A model generated the notes under the pieces. The model did no database searches and was not told the origin of the DNA. It saw nothing but the letters and a program-made list of their open reading frames with translations. The translations under genes were made by a program, and so were the position numbers. DNA of 64,000 bases from Melieria omissa (taxonomy: Eukaryota > Arthropoda > Insecta > Diptera > Ulidiidae), in contig OZ020269.1 of assembly GCA_963971225.1 (NCBI GenBank), forward strand, positions 98,074,040-98,138,039, in the 5' to 3' direction. Positions 35,517 to 46,656 of the stretch are shown here, piece by piece (the first letter of the stretch is position 1; every line of letters starts with the position of its first letter).

Positions 35517-37068
35517 ATGGAGCGCCTGACTGTACTAGCTGTCGTTTTGCTCTTCGCTGACGATGCCGCATGCTCGCAGTGTGGCTTTGACATATCCGGA
35601 CCGTCGCCTCTTTTTGTAAAAAAATTTGGATCACAAAAATTTTCTTTTAGAGCAACGACCAATAGGATGCATTTTGACGAATACCTCACGGCTTACTGCA
35701 GCTCGAAAATGTAAGAAAAACATTCGCCGATGTATTTCTGTAAATCGACACACTTTTATTTCCTGGCAGATTATCTCATAATTGCGATATCGAGCTAGGA
35801 AAATCCGTAGATCTGTTTTGCGATGGAAATCAAATTATGTTCGCCAAGCCCGGAGACGAAACCTTTAGGAACAGTCACAAAACAAATTGCGACATTCTGT
35901 GCGACAGCAACTCAGCACTTTTCAGCTTGTTTGAAAGCAGTGAGTCACTGCCAAATTGCAATTCCAGCACCTACGGCATTGGCTTTAAAATGGCAAATGG
36001 AAGGGATGTTGTAGTCGCCGGCGTGTGCTATGACATCGTCAAGCTGTCGCTGAAATACGCCAGCTATGTGGCCTACGAGCCCAGCACCTACGAAGCGGTC
36101 GTAATGTATGAGGTTTGTACGCAGTCGTCAAATTAAATCTTCAACTATTACACTTCAATTTGCCTCGCATTATTGTAGATTGAAACCAATACGACCCGCG
36201 ACAATATGCTGAACGTTGATTTGCACAAACAAATCAACGGTCTCGACTACTACTTTTCATTTATGAGGTAAGCAAACTTAAATCCAAATCGTATAAAAAC
36301 AAAACTTATAATTTTGTTCTTATCACAAATCTATTCAGCCCGGAAAATTTTGAAGCGACATTGAAAATAATGCAATCAGATGAACCGCTGCTGCTGCCAT
36401 TCGCCTTCGACTTTGACAGTTTGCTGCAAGACAAGTCGCTGCCGGCAGCATTGTCAGACTTTCGGTACATCTTCAACACGATTTGGTGGCGGCAGCTGCG
36501 CCTTGGCAATTGGCGTCTTTTCCTGAATGCACTGGCAGAACGCGCCCAAAACCTGACTTATATGGTCCACACTGGCACCCACGGACGCATTTCCATACCA
36601 GCCATCGAAAGCAATTGCAAAAAAAATACAACATTAGCTGTGGGACCCCTCGATGCGCGTGTCTATGCGCCGGCCTACATCTGGTCCTATATAAAGTCTG
36701 TGGAAAAGGGTATAGCCGAGGAGTTTCTGGTCATCGCACACAACTCGCCCTATGTACGTTTCAAATTCACTCTCATCTAACAACAACTGGACCACTTTTT
36801 TGACGAATATTTTAAATTGCAGGTCGAAGACCCAAACACGCATACATTCTGCACGGACATGTGCGATGAAATCGAGTGGCTGAAGAACAGCGACTTTGGC
36901 CGAATGCGTCAAAAGACCATGTTGGGCTATGCATTTTGTTGCAGACCCGCCGAGGTGGCCGCCATCATTGACAACTTTCCCGTTAACGGAACGAACGTGT
37001 TAGTGCCAACAACAACACCAATAATGCCAACTTCACAGAGCGCCGAAAGCAATTCGAATTTTGTTTAA
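35517..37068 (+). CDS. Secreted DNA/RNA non-specific endonuclease-like protein, copy 1 (Tsal-like, catalytic His replaced)
   Basis: Five exons: 35517-35710, 35770-36112, 36179-36267, 36339-36753 and 36823-37068, totalling 428 residues and TAA. The start at 35517 gives a signal peptide (MERLTVLAVVLLFADDAACS). The protein resembles fly secreted endonuclease_NS proteins: N-terminal Cys-rich part; LGNWRLFLNALAERA then YMVHTGTHG (family: GNW..E and DVYTGTYG); AHNSPY; FCTDMCDEIEWL; and YAFCCRPAEVAAIIDNFP at the end. The active-site region reads LLQDKSLPAALSDF (residues 237-250) where active members have the pattern RGHLAPxADF, so the general-base His is Ser242. Asn255 may be the retained metal ligand. 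Likely a nucleic-acid-binding, non-catalytic secreted protein, as described for tsetse salivary Tsal proteins. Family placement is by motif order, not by search. Confidence 0.85.
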
Positions 37069-37207
37069 TTGATAATCTGCCACAAATTGGCAAAATATCT
37101 TAAAAGTTGGCAACACAAATCCATCAATTTTGCACTTACATCACAATAAATGCTATTTTTTAATATAAATTTTTTTTTAATATAAATAATAGTGGATTTC
37201 CAGCAGC

Positions 37208-37500
37208 CGTCGTGGCTCAGTTGGTTAGTGCATTGGACCGCGAGTCGAAGGCGGCAAACCCAAGGTTCAATACTGCCTGTAATAACACCTAAAAAATATA
37301 ACGGGAAAGCTCGTTTTCTCTTTCGGAAATGGCAAACCTCTGAGAGTAAAAATTGCTTATGAAAAAGCTCCCAACCTGTCGTTCGGAACCGGCATAAAAC
37401 TGTAGGTCCCTTCCACCCGCGTACAAAAATTCACACGCACAACACGGGTGGTTGCGGGAAGCTAGGCCTTAGTCTCACGTAAGCGGACTGTCGTGCCAGT
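37208..37500 (+). mobile_element. tRNA-derived SINE
   Basis: The 5' end is tRNA-like: A box TGGCTCAGTTGG at 37212-37223 and B box GGTTCAATACT at 37264-37274, about 50 bases apart. The rest does not fold as a tRNA. It continues into a unique body with CCGGCATAAAACTGTAGG, a phrase I recall from fly interspersed repeats, and ends in a TTATTATTAT tail at about 37510. It lies 140 bases downstream of copy 1. Confidence 0.78.
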
Positions 37501-37554
37501 CATTTATTATTATAAAAATTAACGTGACAAAAGCAAAAAGGAAGCTTTTTTTGT

Positions 37555-37664
37555 TTCGATCCCGGGAGCGGATTTTGTCAATCCCGGGATTTTTCGGGAC
37601 TGAAATTGTCCGGGATCCCGGGATTGCGGGATTCGCGATCCCGGGATTGCAATCCCTAGTGGTT
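37555..37664. mobile_element. Fragment of a GATCCCGGGATT-repeat element
   Basis: Several direct and inverted copies of ATCCCGGGATT within 110 bp, ending GATTGCAATCCCTAG. The CTAGGGATTGCAATCCCG end resembles hAT-type termini. The other end is not visible, so it is called a fragment. Confidence 0.5.
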
Positions 37665-39060
37665 ATATGAGCAACATTCTATCAACTTTTTTGATTTTTA
37701 CACTCGGACCCTGTATTTTAAAGTGTTTTTCTATGAGAGAAACCACATCGTTGTGGCTAAAATAACACAGTGCAACAAATTCAAAAAAAAATTTCGAGAG
37801 ACAAGGTCTCATCCCCCATCTCATTCGATAGAGTACCTCAGTAGATGAAAAAGTGCCAAGGGATTTTTCCCGGAATGTTCGAGTTTTTTTTTAATGCAGT
37901 TTAAAGATGGCGGCTAATTGCCCCATCCCGAAACTTTTAAAACATCATATCTCTTGACTCAAATGTCAGAAAGGAATAATTTTTACGTCAAATGAAATCT
38001 AATGATATGACGTCAAAGAAACAATATCCTTTTTTGAAAAATTTTATGAAGAAAGACATCAAGGACATCAACTAAATTTGTATCCTTGAATATCCTGGAA
38101 CCCGTGGGAGCTAAATTTATATAAGTGACTTATCGTAAAAACGCATTCAAAGATCTATACTGCATATTAATTTCATTTCAATCACTTTAAGTGTTAAGCC
38201 ACTACAGCGTTTCAGAATATCTCGTAGCTGCTTACTAAAAACATCGAATGTAGCAAAGCACAGTTTTTTAATCGTTGTAGAGTCTTAACTGTAAAAGTTA
38301 TTTACATGAAATTTATAAGCAGTATAGATGTTTGAATGCTTTTTCACCAGAAGTCACTTATACAAATTTAGCTCTCACGGTTTCCAGGATATTCAAGGAT
38401 ACAAATTTAGTTCATGTCCTTCATATCCTTTTTCATAAAAGTTTTCAAAAAAGGATATTATGTCATCGACTTCATATCATTAGCTTTCATTTGACGTAAC
38501 AATTATTCCTTTCTGACATTTGAGTCAAGAGATATGATGTTTTAAAAGTTTCGGGAAGGGGCTTTAGGCCGCCATCTTTAAACTGCATTTACAAAAAAAC
38601 TCGAACATTCCGGGAAAAATCCCTTGCCACTTTTTTATCTACTGAGATCCTCTATCGAATGAGATGGGTGTGACCTTGTCCCTCGAAATTTTTTTTGAAT
38701 TTGTTGCACTGTGTAATTAATAAAACATACAACTTTTTACGCATAACGAAAATTTGAATATTTCTTCATTTACTTTAGCCAAAATAAGAAGTAAAGAAGT
38801 AACTAAATTGAAAGAAAATGTCAAATTAAAAAATTATCTAAAGTTTTTTGCTTCTTCTTCCTTTACTATGTCAAGATATACCATTAAAAAAAAGTGTATA
38901 CTTCTCTTCTTTAAACTGAAATATTCAGTTTATCAAAACTTCAAACTATTCTAAAGACCAAACAAAAAAATGTATTCTTGCAACCATAGATCATACAGAC
39001 GTCCACAAAGTAGCAATGTGCCATATGGCAACAAAATAGCGAAAGGGTTAAATTGCGTTA
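37665..39060. mobile_element. Partial copy of the 4867-6104 element family, inverted, with a nested MITE
   Basis: Bases 37680-37765 and 38714-39050 match, in reverse orientation, 5007-5420 of the intronic element (GGCAACAAAATAGCGAAAGGG; TATGTCAAGATATACC). The match is interrupted exactly by 37766-38713. Confidence 0.82.
37766..38713. mobile_element. Complete 948-bp MITE, CACAGTGCAAC family
   Basis: The inverted ends are CACAGTGCAACAAATTC and GAATTTGTTGCACTGTG. Both arms carry the same several-hundred-base text inverted (for example AGATGGCGGCT near 37905 and GCCGCCATCTT near 38567), so the element is a large foldback. Compared with the uninterrupted text at 5311-5345, the insertion site appears to have a 3-bp TTA duplication. 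There is no coding frame. Confidence 0.88.
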
Positions 39061-39376
39061 GAATCATTTAAATTGCGTGAAGATAGGTCGATCAGGCTAA
39101 TTAAGAATGGCGAGCCAAGAAACTTGACCCTCTACTACATAACAATGCCTTTAGGCACACTTGCATTATTGTTCAAATTTATAAGTTACAACTTTTTTTT
39201 CAAATTCAAAAATGAAAACGTTATATTGTTTGTACATTTGGCAACACTTTTCAAAGGAACCATTATTTAGCTATTGGCATTTGATTTTGTGAAAATGAGT
39301 TGTGCGCACGCTAAAAATAATTTTGTGAAAAGTGTCAACTTCGAAGTATTTACATAAGACAAAAAAGTGAATTTAA

Positions 39377-41197
39377 CACTAGGATGAGCGACTAGTTTGT
39401 AGGCGCTAAGTGGAGCAACTGGGCCTGGCGAGGCCCATAAGCGTAATCAGCTATTCCTACGATTTTCGCCCAGTTAGGCGTGGCATAGACAGCTGATACT
39501 TGGCACACGTATTCTATGATAGTATAGCTATGTGTCGATGTAATTATTTGGGGGGATTTCTTAAGAGGGTGGGGGGTTGAGGTGCCCTAAAAAGTAAAAC
39601 TGCTATTTGTATATGGCACAACATTTAATTAATTTATTTATTGATTAAATTCAAATCAACAAAAAAGAGACAGTTTATCTGCAGCACAGCCATGGCATAA
39701 AAATAGTTTATTTACACAGCCGTGTTCAAGGCCCATGAAATTTTTACATGTTTTCGTAAATATATGAAAAATGTACCTAAAATGTACGTAAGCCGTTAAA
39801 CAAAAATTATTCAAACACGAGCAGCCATGTTTGGTGACTCTATTACAATTAATATGTGCAGTGGCGCACGTAAGGGGGATTATAAAACCTTTATTTTATC
39901 TGTTTGTTACCAAAATTGCGGCTGGAAAATGTTCTTTCAAATAATGTGGCAAATGGCAATTGTAGGAACTGTCCGTCCCAATAAACGGTTTGTCCCAGAG
40001 GAGTTCAAAAAGTCGACGAATCGTAAACTGGAGGAAACATTGTTTGGCTATTACAACGAGCAAGTTTCATTGTGCTCATATGTGCCAAAAAAAAATAAGG
40101 CAGTCATTTTGCTGTCAACACAGCATTATGTATCCAAAGTTGACAATGCCAATAAAAGAAGTCTCATCAAATTTTGGATTACAACGAAAATAAAACAGTG
40201 TCGATACTATGGACCAGATGCTCAGTAGCTACTCGTGCAAGCGTGGCACAAACCGTTGGCCACTTTCCATGTTTTATAACATTAGATATTGCTGGCCTGG
40301 CATCCTTTATTGTTCACGATTCGTTCAAACGATCACCCAAAACGGATAAGCGTCGTGAATATCTAACGCTTTTAACGACTCAGTTGGTCACTCCTCACAT
40401 GGAAAATAGGGCAATGAACAGTCACGTTAGCCGCTGGCCTAATATCAGTGCAGCTATGGCGAAATTTAATGTTTTTGTAAGTAATTATTAAAAATAAACT
40501 ATTATGCATTGTTAATTCTGTCTTTATTATTACAGACACAAGCTTACTACCCAGCCCCAAGCACATCCGCACGACCAGACAAGAAAAAACGAAAGGACTG
40601 TGCGTGGTGTAAGCCTCAACATGACAAAAAACGGCGCAAAACCTTCTACTCGTGTAACTCATGTAAAAACTTCATGTGCCTTGAACACGGCTCTGTAAAA
40701 AAACTATGTTTGTGCCATGGCTGTGCTGCAGAATAAATTGTCTCTATTTATGTTGATTTCAATTTATTCAATAAATAAATAATTTAAATGTTGTGCCATA
40801 TACAAATAGCAGTTTTACTTTTTGGGGCACCTCAACCCCCACTCTCTTAAGAAATCCCCCCAAATAATTACTTCGACACACAGCTATACTATCATAGAAT
40901 ACGTGTGCCAAGTATCAGCTGTCTATGCCACGCCTAACTGGGCGAAAATCGTAGGAATAGCTGATTACGCTTATGGGCCTCGCCAGGCCCAGTTGCTCCA
41001 CTTAGCGCCTACATACATAAAGTGGTCATGTTTGTTCTACAAAATGTATGCAAATAACCTTTTGTTAGTTTCGTTTCGTTTAGAAAACATTAGCGATAGT
41101 TGGTATAAAATATTTCAGCGATCAGAGCTAAAGAAACAATTTGGCGACTACTCAAAGTCAAAATGGGCCTGGAAAAGCCCAGTTGCACATCCTAGTG
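39377..41197 (+). mobile_element. 1.82-kb internally deleted piggyBac transposon, TTAA-flanked
   Basis: TTAA lies at 39373-39376 and 41198-41201, with terminal repeats CACTAGGATG and the inverse CATCCTAGTG. Very long subterminal inverted repeats (about 250 bp) follow: GGCGCTAAGTGGAGCAACTG near 39402 is repeated inverted near 40992. The text between the arms holds a partial transposase. Inserted in the left part of the older 39127-46863 element. Confidence 0.93.
39827..40736 (+). pseudogene. piggyBac transposase, C-terminal half, frameshifted
   Basis: Pieces in family order: VGTVRPNKRFVPEEFKKS and CSYVPKKNKAVILLSTQH (39960-40130); then in another frame VDTMDQMLSSYSCKRGTNRWPL (two fragments here: VDTMDQM near 40200 and RGTNRWPL near 40243), which carries the late catalytic Asp residues; then DIAGLASFIVHDS; and, after a small intron-like gap at 40480-40536, a Cys-rich domain CAWCKPQHDKKRRKTFYSC...CLEHG...CLCHGC (to 40736). 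The N-terminal half with the first catalytic Asp residues is deleted, and at least two frameshifts are present. Confidence 0.9.
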
Positions 41198-41415
41198 TTA
41201 AAAGATCAAAAAAATTCTGGTAAGTATTTTGAAGTATAAACTATGAAATGTTGGTTTTAGAAATCGTAAATTTTTGTTAAGTATGTTAAAAGTAAGCAGT
41301 TAAAGTTTTTGTGCCTAAAGGCATCAGTATGCAATGGCCGTATTAATTCTCTTTTGGAACTGATTTGTTATTTTGTAAATTTAATATTGCAAGAATGGAT
41401 GGTTTTCGAGGATAA

Positions 41416-41701
41416 CACCGGCACACAAAAAAAAAGTGGTCTGTACATTTGACTAGACCCACCTATCCTTATGTATTTCGGTGCGCTGAAACCGAATCCG
41501 AGGTCAGTTTTGTCCGTACACCCTCAAAATTTTGAGTAAATTGCAAAAAACTGCCATTTTTTGACGTTTTTTGCAATTTACTTAAAATTTTGAGGGTGTA
41601 CGGACAAAACTGACCTCGGATTCGGTTTCAGCGCACCGAAATACATAAGGATAGGTGGGTCTAGTCAAATGTACAAACCACTTTTTTTTTGTGTGCCGGT
41701 G
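41416..41701. mobile_element. Near-perfect 286-bp hairpin element
   Basis: Two arms of about 134 bases are inverted copies with only two mismatches by eye, separated by a loop of about 15 bases around 41560. The ends are CACCGGCACACAAAAAAAAA, with TAA on both sides (41413-41415 and 41702-41704). The very high arm identity implies recent origin or insertion. A transcript would form long double-stranded RNA. Confidence 0.92.
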
Positions 41702-41803
41702 TAACGGTCAAATGTTTTATCAACTTTGGCCGATCAAGAAATAGAAAAGTTTCTAAACGGTATAGAGGATCTGAACCTCGAAAATAGTGAAGAGAAAGTG
41801 TAA

Positions 41804-42225
41804 AGGCTTGATTACACGTAACGAGTCGAGTGACGAGACATCAAAATGGTACTAGGCCGAAAGAATTGGGATAGCGAGCAAAAGCGACGAGTTGTTCAAA
41901 CGTATTTCGACACGCGGCGAGTCAGTTCGGTTTTACAATGCACAAAATGAACTAAGCAACTCGCGCAATTAAACTCAACCGAGCGAAAAGTGGTGTGTGA
42001 CGCATTCCGCTTGTTACGAGCGACTCCGCATGTGACGAGCGACTGCGCGAATCGCTGCTAAAGTAGTGGTCGCTCGGCCTAGCAAACAAAATGTGATTCT
42101 AGTGGCTCTCTCGCCACTTTCATCGGTCACTGACTCAATCAAGAACTCGCCTTACCGTTTAGACGAAACGAGTACTCGTTCGAATTGCTGTCTTCTCACT
42201 CTACTCGTTACGTGTAATCAAGCCT
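41804..42225. mobile_element. 422-bp MITE with TAA duplication (PIF/Harbinger-like)
   Basis: The inverted ends are AGGCTTGATTACACGTAACG and the inverse, flanked by TAA (41801-41803 and 42226-42228). It splits the acidic N-terminal coding region of the older piggyBac-type transposase. Internally it is GC-richer, with many CGAGT/GACGAG words (AGTCGCTCG type repeats). Confidence 0.9.
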
Positions 42226-42689
42226 TAACAGATGAAGAGGACGACGAGTATGAGCTGTGCTTTGATAATGTTGATACTGAAGAGCTAGATATCAATATTT
42301 CTGGAGAAGGAAATAATTAATTCCATCAACCAATTGGACAATTCTATGGCAATATAGAGCAGATGCGTAACAACGATGCCGAAATAAGGAAAATGGTCTG
42401 GAAGAGGAAATATATGCAAATCCAAGGGAAAGAAATCAAATTGCAAAGTCCAAATTTGTCCGCTTTCCGTTTTATAATAAGTACCTATTAGAAAATAATC
42501 GATAAAATATATTCAATTTTTGAAATGCTTGGCGGGCCGCAATTTAGAGATCGATCGGCAAAATTGCGTTGCAAAAATAAGTCTTGTACTTCGGAGACAC
42601 ACACTTTTTGTGAAAAATGTAATGTAGCTTTATGCAATTCGTCAACAAAAGAATGCTTTAAAAAGTTTCATACTACATGATTAAACATT

Positions 42690-43055
42690 CAAATTGATTG
42701 TACACCAATACCTCGCTTTGTGTCGTTTCGTTTTGAGTTTTTTCGAAGCTGCATCGCTTCTGAATTAGTACCTACTAATTTTCACTGTGCGTCGTTAGAT
42801 TTTCGAAGTTGCGTTGTTTTGGGTTCGGGTCTTTCATTTTTTTTTTGAAATTATCTTTGTTTTTAATTGCGCCATGCCATCAAAACCCTATCTAACTTTT
42901 GTGAAAGAAAGCCGACTTACGACAACAGCCACTATGGACTCATCAGACAGTGATTAATTTGTATTTTGTTCTTATAAATTAATTGAATATTTTTTTTTCT
43001 TTTAATTGAATTTGTTTTTTTTTTGTTTTTTGTATGTATGTAACAAAATTGTATA
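42690..43055. mobile_element. Possible end of a CTTTGCGTCG-type element
   Basis: CTCGCTTTGTGTCGTTTCG near 42712 resembles the end of the element at 44280 (TCACTTTGCGTCGTTTC). A short frame MPSKPYLTFVKESRL follows near 42872. It may be a second, broken copy or the outer end of one element later split by 43056-44167. Confidence 0.45.
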
Positions 43056-44167
43056 GGAGAAAGTGGGGTAATGACGGCCATGGGGTAATGACGGCCATCA
43101 CCATTTTTGGTACTTAAAGTTGACGTAGGTCTAAACCGTTTACTGTAACAGAAAGCTTGTTCCGTAAGCTTGTTTTTAAGTAGAAGCTGAAGTGTGTGGA
43201 TTTATTATAACTTGTAGTTCCAGACCAGTGCCGATACGTAACTACCCGAAAGTTTTATAAGGTGTTCAAAATATCGATTATTTCGTCAACACTTTCAGCT
43301 ACACAATCAAGGTAAATATATTAAAATGTTGCTATTGATATTAGCTTTCTAAATCAAGTAAAATTTGTCATGTGTCTTGCATAGTTTATTTGTACTGCAT
43401 GCTTGCGCAAAATGAGGTCAGTGGGGGAATGACTGCCACTAGAGGTGGGGTAACGACGGCCATGTCATTAAGAAGTATTTTTGGAATCCGCATGATGATA
43501 TTTGTTCATCATTGAGGCCTTTTATGCCATTTAAAGTGGATCCACTGCTTGTCCAATCGTTCTAGACGGTATAGCTATTCTGCACTATACATTCTCACAA
43601 GTCCCAAGGAACTCCCAGATCCTTTTTATAATTTTTTTTTTTCATGTAGCGGTTAACGCTTCTTAATATTAAAAGTCGTGCGACATTAACTTTATTTGAA
43701 ATTTCCCGCCAAATGCGCCGAGCTTCGATCGATGAGGATGAAAATTAATATCGTTGTATTGTAAGTTTGAGGCATTTTTTTCAATATGTTTCAATTTCGT
43801 TTCTTTTCCGCTTTTTGTGAGCTATCAATAAAGTTACAATTACAAAAATGTCAAATTTCCATTTGTTTTTCTTCACGGAGCCTTTATTAAGCACTCACAG
43901 CGATTTGTGTTGATATTTGTGCGATTTCTGGTCGGTTTTTTTGAGTGGCCGTCATTACCCCACCATTTTTCTAAATGACAAAAACCAACTTTTTTTATAG
44001 ATTCTAATTTTTTATAGTTAAAATCAGAATTTTTGAAATCTGCCGATACACTTTATTAGCATATGTGTTCGAGTTGTGCTCTTAACTCTGATTTGATCAA
44101 AAATATCAATTTTTGGATATGTTTTGATGCTAAATGAAAACTATGCCGTCATTACCCCACTTTCCCC
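43056..44167. mobile_element. 1.1-kb MITE with GGGGTAATGACGGCC motifs
   Basis: The inverted ends are GGAGAAAGTGGGGTAATGAC and GTCATTACCCCACTTTCCCC, flanked by TA. The phrase GGGGTAATGACGGCCAT is repeated three times near the left end (43070, 43082, 43446) and inverted near 43948 and 44148. No protein is recognisable. Confidence 0.85.
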
Positions 44168-44279
44168 TATTATTTTTGTTTTTCAAAATGTTTACTTTGT
44201 TCAATTTTCTTTTTAAAAAGTAGTATTTTCGTAAACATGAAACCTATCTTCGATCTTTACATGGTTTGCTATAGAAAAT

Positions 44280-45538
44280 CATAATTCACTTTGCGTCGTT
44301 TCAATTTGCGTCGTGTTTATTTCGAACGTAACCACGACGCACAGTGTCGCGAGTGTGGCCAAAAATACAAAAAGTCGATGTTGCAAACATGATATTTTTT
44401 TACATACATGGTGTGATAATACTCCCAATAAGACAAATCCAAAATATTTCTTTAAACAAATAATAAATGTAAGCAGGAGCCATCCACAAAGTTTAGCCTT
44501 TTCTTGGAACACATTTTTGCCAGAGCAACTCACTATTTTTATGCTAAATGTAAGTAGCATTTTTAACCTATGTATGGATACAAATTACATACGTAAGAAA
44601 AATATAGAGATTGGGCAAGTAGGTGCTACTTTTTTGTTTTGTTTTGATGAGCATATGCGAAGTTACGTTGCTTTAAAAAAACCCGGCCTGGCTCACGAAA
44701 TGTGAGAAAAATTGCTAACTTTGGGAGACGATAAAAAGAAAACGTCTCAATGCATCTCTGCAATAATTAGTGCAAAACAAAGCCACAAGTACGACCTTTC
44801 GAATAAAAAAAATTAGCTGCGTCGAACTGCGTCCCCACCTAAAATTGTACTTCTTGTAGTGGCACCTACAGTCAAAAATTGTGATTTTTTCGAAGTATGG
44901 CTTGGGACGCACAATGAAAACTGCGGCAAAACAGCTGTTACAATGGTGTGCTATATAAAAGACAAGGTGGGAACTTTGTTCGTATCTTCAAAAGTAGGCA
45001 GAATGTCACGCCCACTTTAAAAATTTAAATATTTATACCAAAATATGGTATCACAAGCTGAAAAAATTAATACTCGAATTCATGAGGGAAAACTTTTGGC
45101 TACTTAATAAATATTCTCCAGCTGCCACGCCCACTTTTAAGGTTTAAGAAAGCTTAAAAATTAAAATCACATCGTAGAACGGTATTGTAAACAGCATTTT
45201 CAAAATACAGTTGTAGTTGTAGTAAAATGCGAATATTTTTGAAAGTGGGCATGGCAGACCGCCAATTTTTCGTGTGAACTTTTTTGTCATTATTTTAAGC
45301 ACAAATACAAAATTTCATAATTCTATCACTAATATTAAGCAAGTTATTTCAATATTTCAGTTCCTTTCGTAAGGGGGGTGGGCGTGGCAGTGGTCCAATT
45401 TAAATGATTTTTTGCAAATTTCTTAATTTTGATCCCGAAAACGATCTCACCAAGTTTCATCGAGATAGGACAACGCTAAGTATTTTTGGCCACAGCTTAT
45501 ATGGGATCGCGACACTGTGCGACGCAAAGTGAGTTATG
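44280..45538. mobile_element. 1.26-kb inverted-repeat element ending CATAACTCACTTTGCGTCG
   Basis: The left end CATAATTCACTTTGCGTCG is inverted at the right end (CGACGCAAAGTGAGTTATG). A 130-residue frame at 44313-44705 (with HTWCDN and NPKYFFKQIINVS) shows no domain I recognise. The right half contains several copies of the phrase CACGCCCACTTT, direct and inverted (near 45007, 45126, 45378). No clear target duplication. Confidence 0.7.
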
Positions 45539-45675
45539 GGTGTACATGAAAATAAGGATCTCGAAATCAGCAATGAATGCTAACAATTTATATAATTATA
45601 ATCTAAAAGTAAAGTTGTCAAATTAAGTACATTTCCTTTGGATTTTAATAAGCTGTGAATTTTTGTTATATTTAA

Positions 45676-46656
45676 GGGAGAGGGCTGGGTTGTGAACAGG
45701 GGTTTTGTGGGGCTTTGAGGGGCTCTAACTTTTCACGGAATAAAGATATCGAAAAATGGAAGATACCGTTGGAAAGGGGAATATATAACGCAACTTTGTT
45801 ATGAAGGCAGATTACCGTTTTGATTGAAATTTAACTCTCTACGTCCAATTTTCTAAGAACGTGATTTTTCGCTTTTTCAAAAAAGTGGCTGGGTTGTGAA
45901 CCATCTGGAAAATCCCTATTAAAGTCGGAAAATACGAAGAAAACACCCATAATTTTTAAGTACATTGAGAATTTATTTAATCAGGAAGCTTCAAGAGGTG
46001 AAAAAAAGTTATAATAACGCCTCTTAGGCCAAAAAGTCGCAATGAATGAAACTGCTCAATTTTTTTAATTTTCATCCTAATCTGTGTCGGAATGTTTGCA
46101 TGTGAAATACGAACGTGTTCTCGTATTGGCTCACTTCAAGTGAACACAACGAAATCGAGTGAAATTATATAAAATGACTTTATTTTTATATATCCGTCCA
46201 TATTTGACAGTGTTAGAACAAATGTAGTACGAAAAACAGGTGGTTCATAACCCAGCCACCTCAGTGGTTCACAGCCCAACCACGATGCCATTTTGGAAAC
46301 TTTAAAATAAACGACACTTCCAATCATAATTCGACATAAACAAATATTGCATCGTAAAATAGAATCAAAACACTAAATAAACATGTATTACACAGACTTT
46401 TTGCAATAAGCTCAGTCACTAATATAGCACTTTAAAAAAAAGCCAACAAGTTTTCGCAGTCGATTTTCAAACACGATGTCCTTCAAAGTCGATTGCTGCC
46501 ACAAGCAATACGTGTTTGTACTTCGGTGTAACCACAAAAGCAGAGTCATATCATAGGACAAAATTGACACTTGAAAGATTGGCGATATGTCAATTAGGGA
46601 AAGAAAAAACGGCAATGGTTCACACCCCAGCCTGGTTCACAACCCAGCCCTCTCCC
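45676..46656. mobile_element. 0.98-kb MITE ending GGGAGAGGGCTGGGTTGTG
   Basis: The inverted ends are GGGAGAGGGCTGGGTTGTG and CACAACCCAGCCCTCTCCC. The left flank is TTAA (45672-45675) and the right TTAC. The phrase GGTTGTGAAC and its inverse recur through the element (near 45892, 46241, 46267, 46618). Non-coding. Confidence 0.85.

Larger units (their letters stand above)
34203..37075 (+). repeat. Segmental duplication unit A (paralogous to 49124-52800)
   Basis: From GAACTTGGGCCTTCAAACC onward, flank, promoter, all exons and all introns of the gene here match the unit at 49124-52800 at roughly 90-95% by eye. The match ends right after the stop codon (TTGATAA). Three insertion differences separate the copies: a MITE at 34476-35414 only here, and elements at 49242-50987 and from 52801 only in the other. 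Confidence 0.9.
41396..42680 (+). pseudogene. piggyBac-type transposase remnants of the older element
   Basis: A possible start MDGFRG at 41396 is cut by the hairpin element. Then LADQEIEKFLNGIEDL (41722-41775) and, after the MITE at 41804-42225, TDEEDDEYELCFDNVD (42229-42285). This is the usual piggyBac N-terminus: a DQEIE helix, then an acidic linker. The central catalytic domain is deleted. At 42520-42680 a Cys-rich end reads LRCKNKSCTSETHTFC, CEKCNVALC and CFKKFH, the zinc-binding tail of the family. Confidence 0.75.

Noticed and set aside
35391..35714. Upstream ATG at 35391 as the start of nuclease-like gene 1
   Set aside because: It lies inside the MITE and upstream of the TATA box. 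Copy 2 lacks that sequence, and the ATG at 35517 gives a clean signal peptide in both copies.
37208..37280. A functional tRNA gene
   Set aside because: A and B boxes are present but acceptor and anticodon stems do not pair, and the sequence continues into a repeat body, so it is a SINE head.
37766..38713. Transib-like element because the ends CACAGTG match the V(D)J heptamer
   Set aside because: Comparison with the uninterrupted copy at 5311-5345 indicates a 3-bp TTA duplication, not the 5-bp duplication of Transib. No nonamer or RAG-like frame was seen.
39859..39880. Another hAT MITE end (CAGTGGCGCACGTAAGG)
   Set aside because: It resembles the end at 6643, but no matching right end or 8-bp duplication was found, and it lies within the piggyBac coding remnant. 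Left unannotated.
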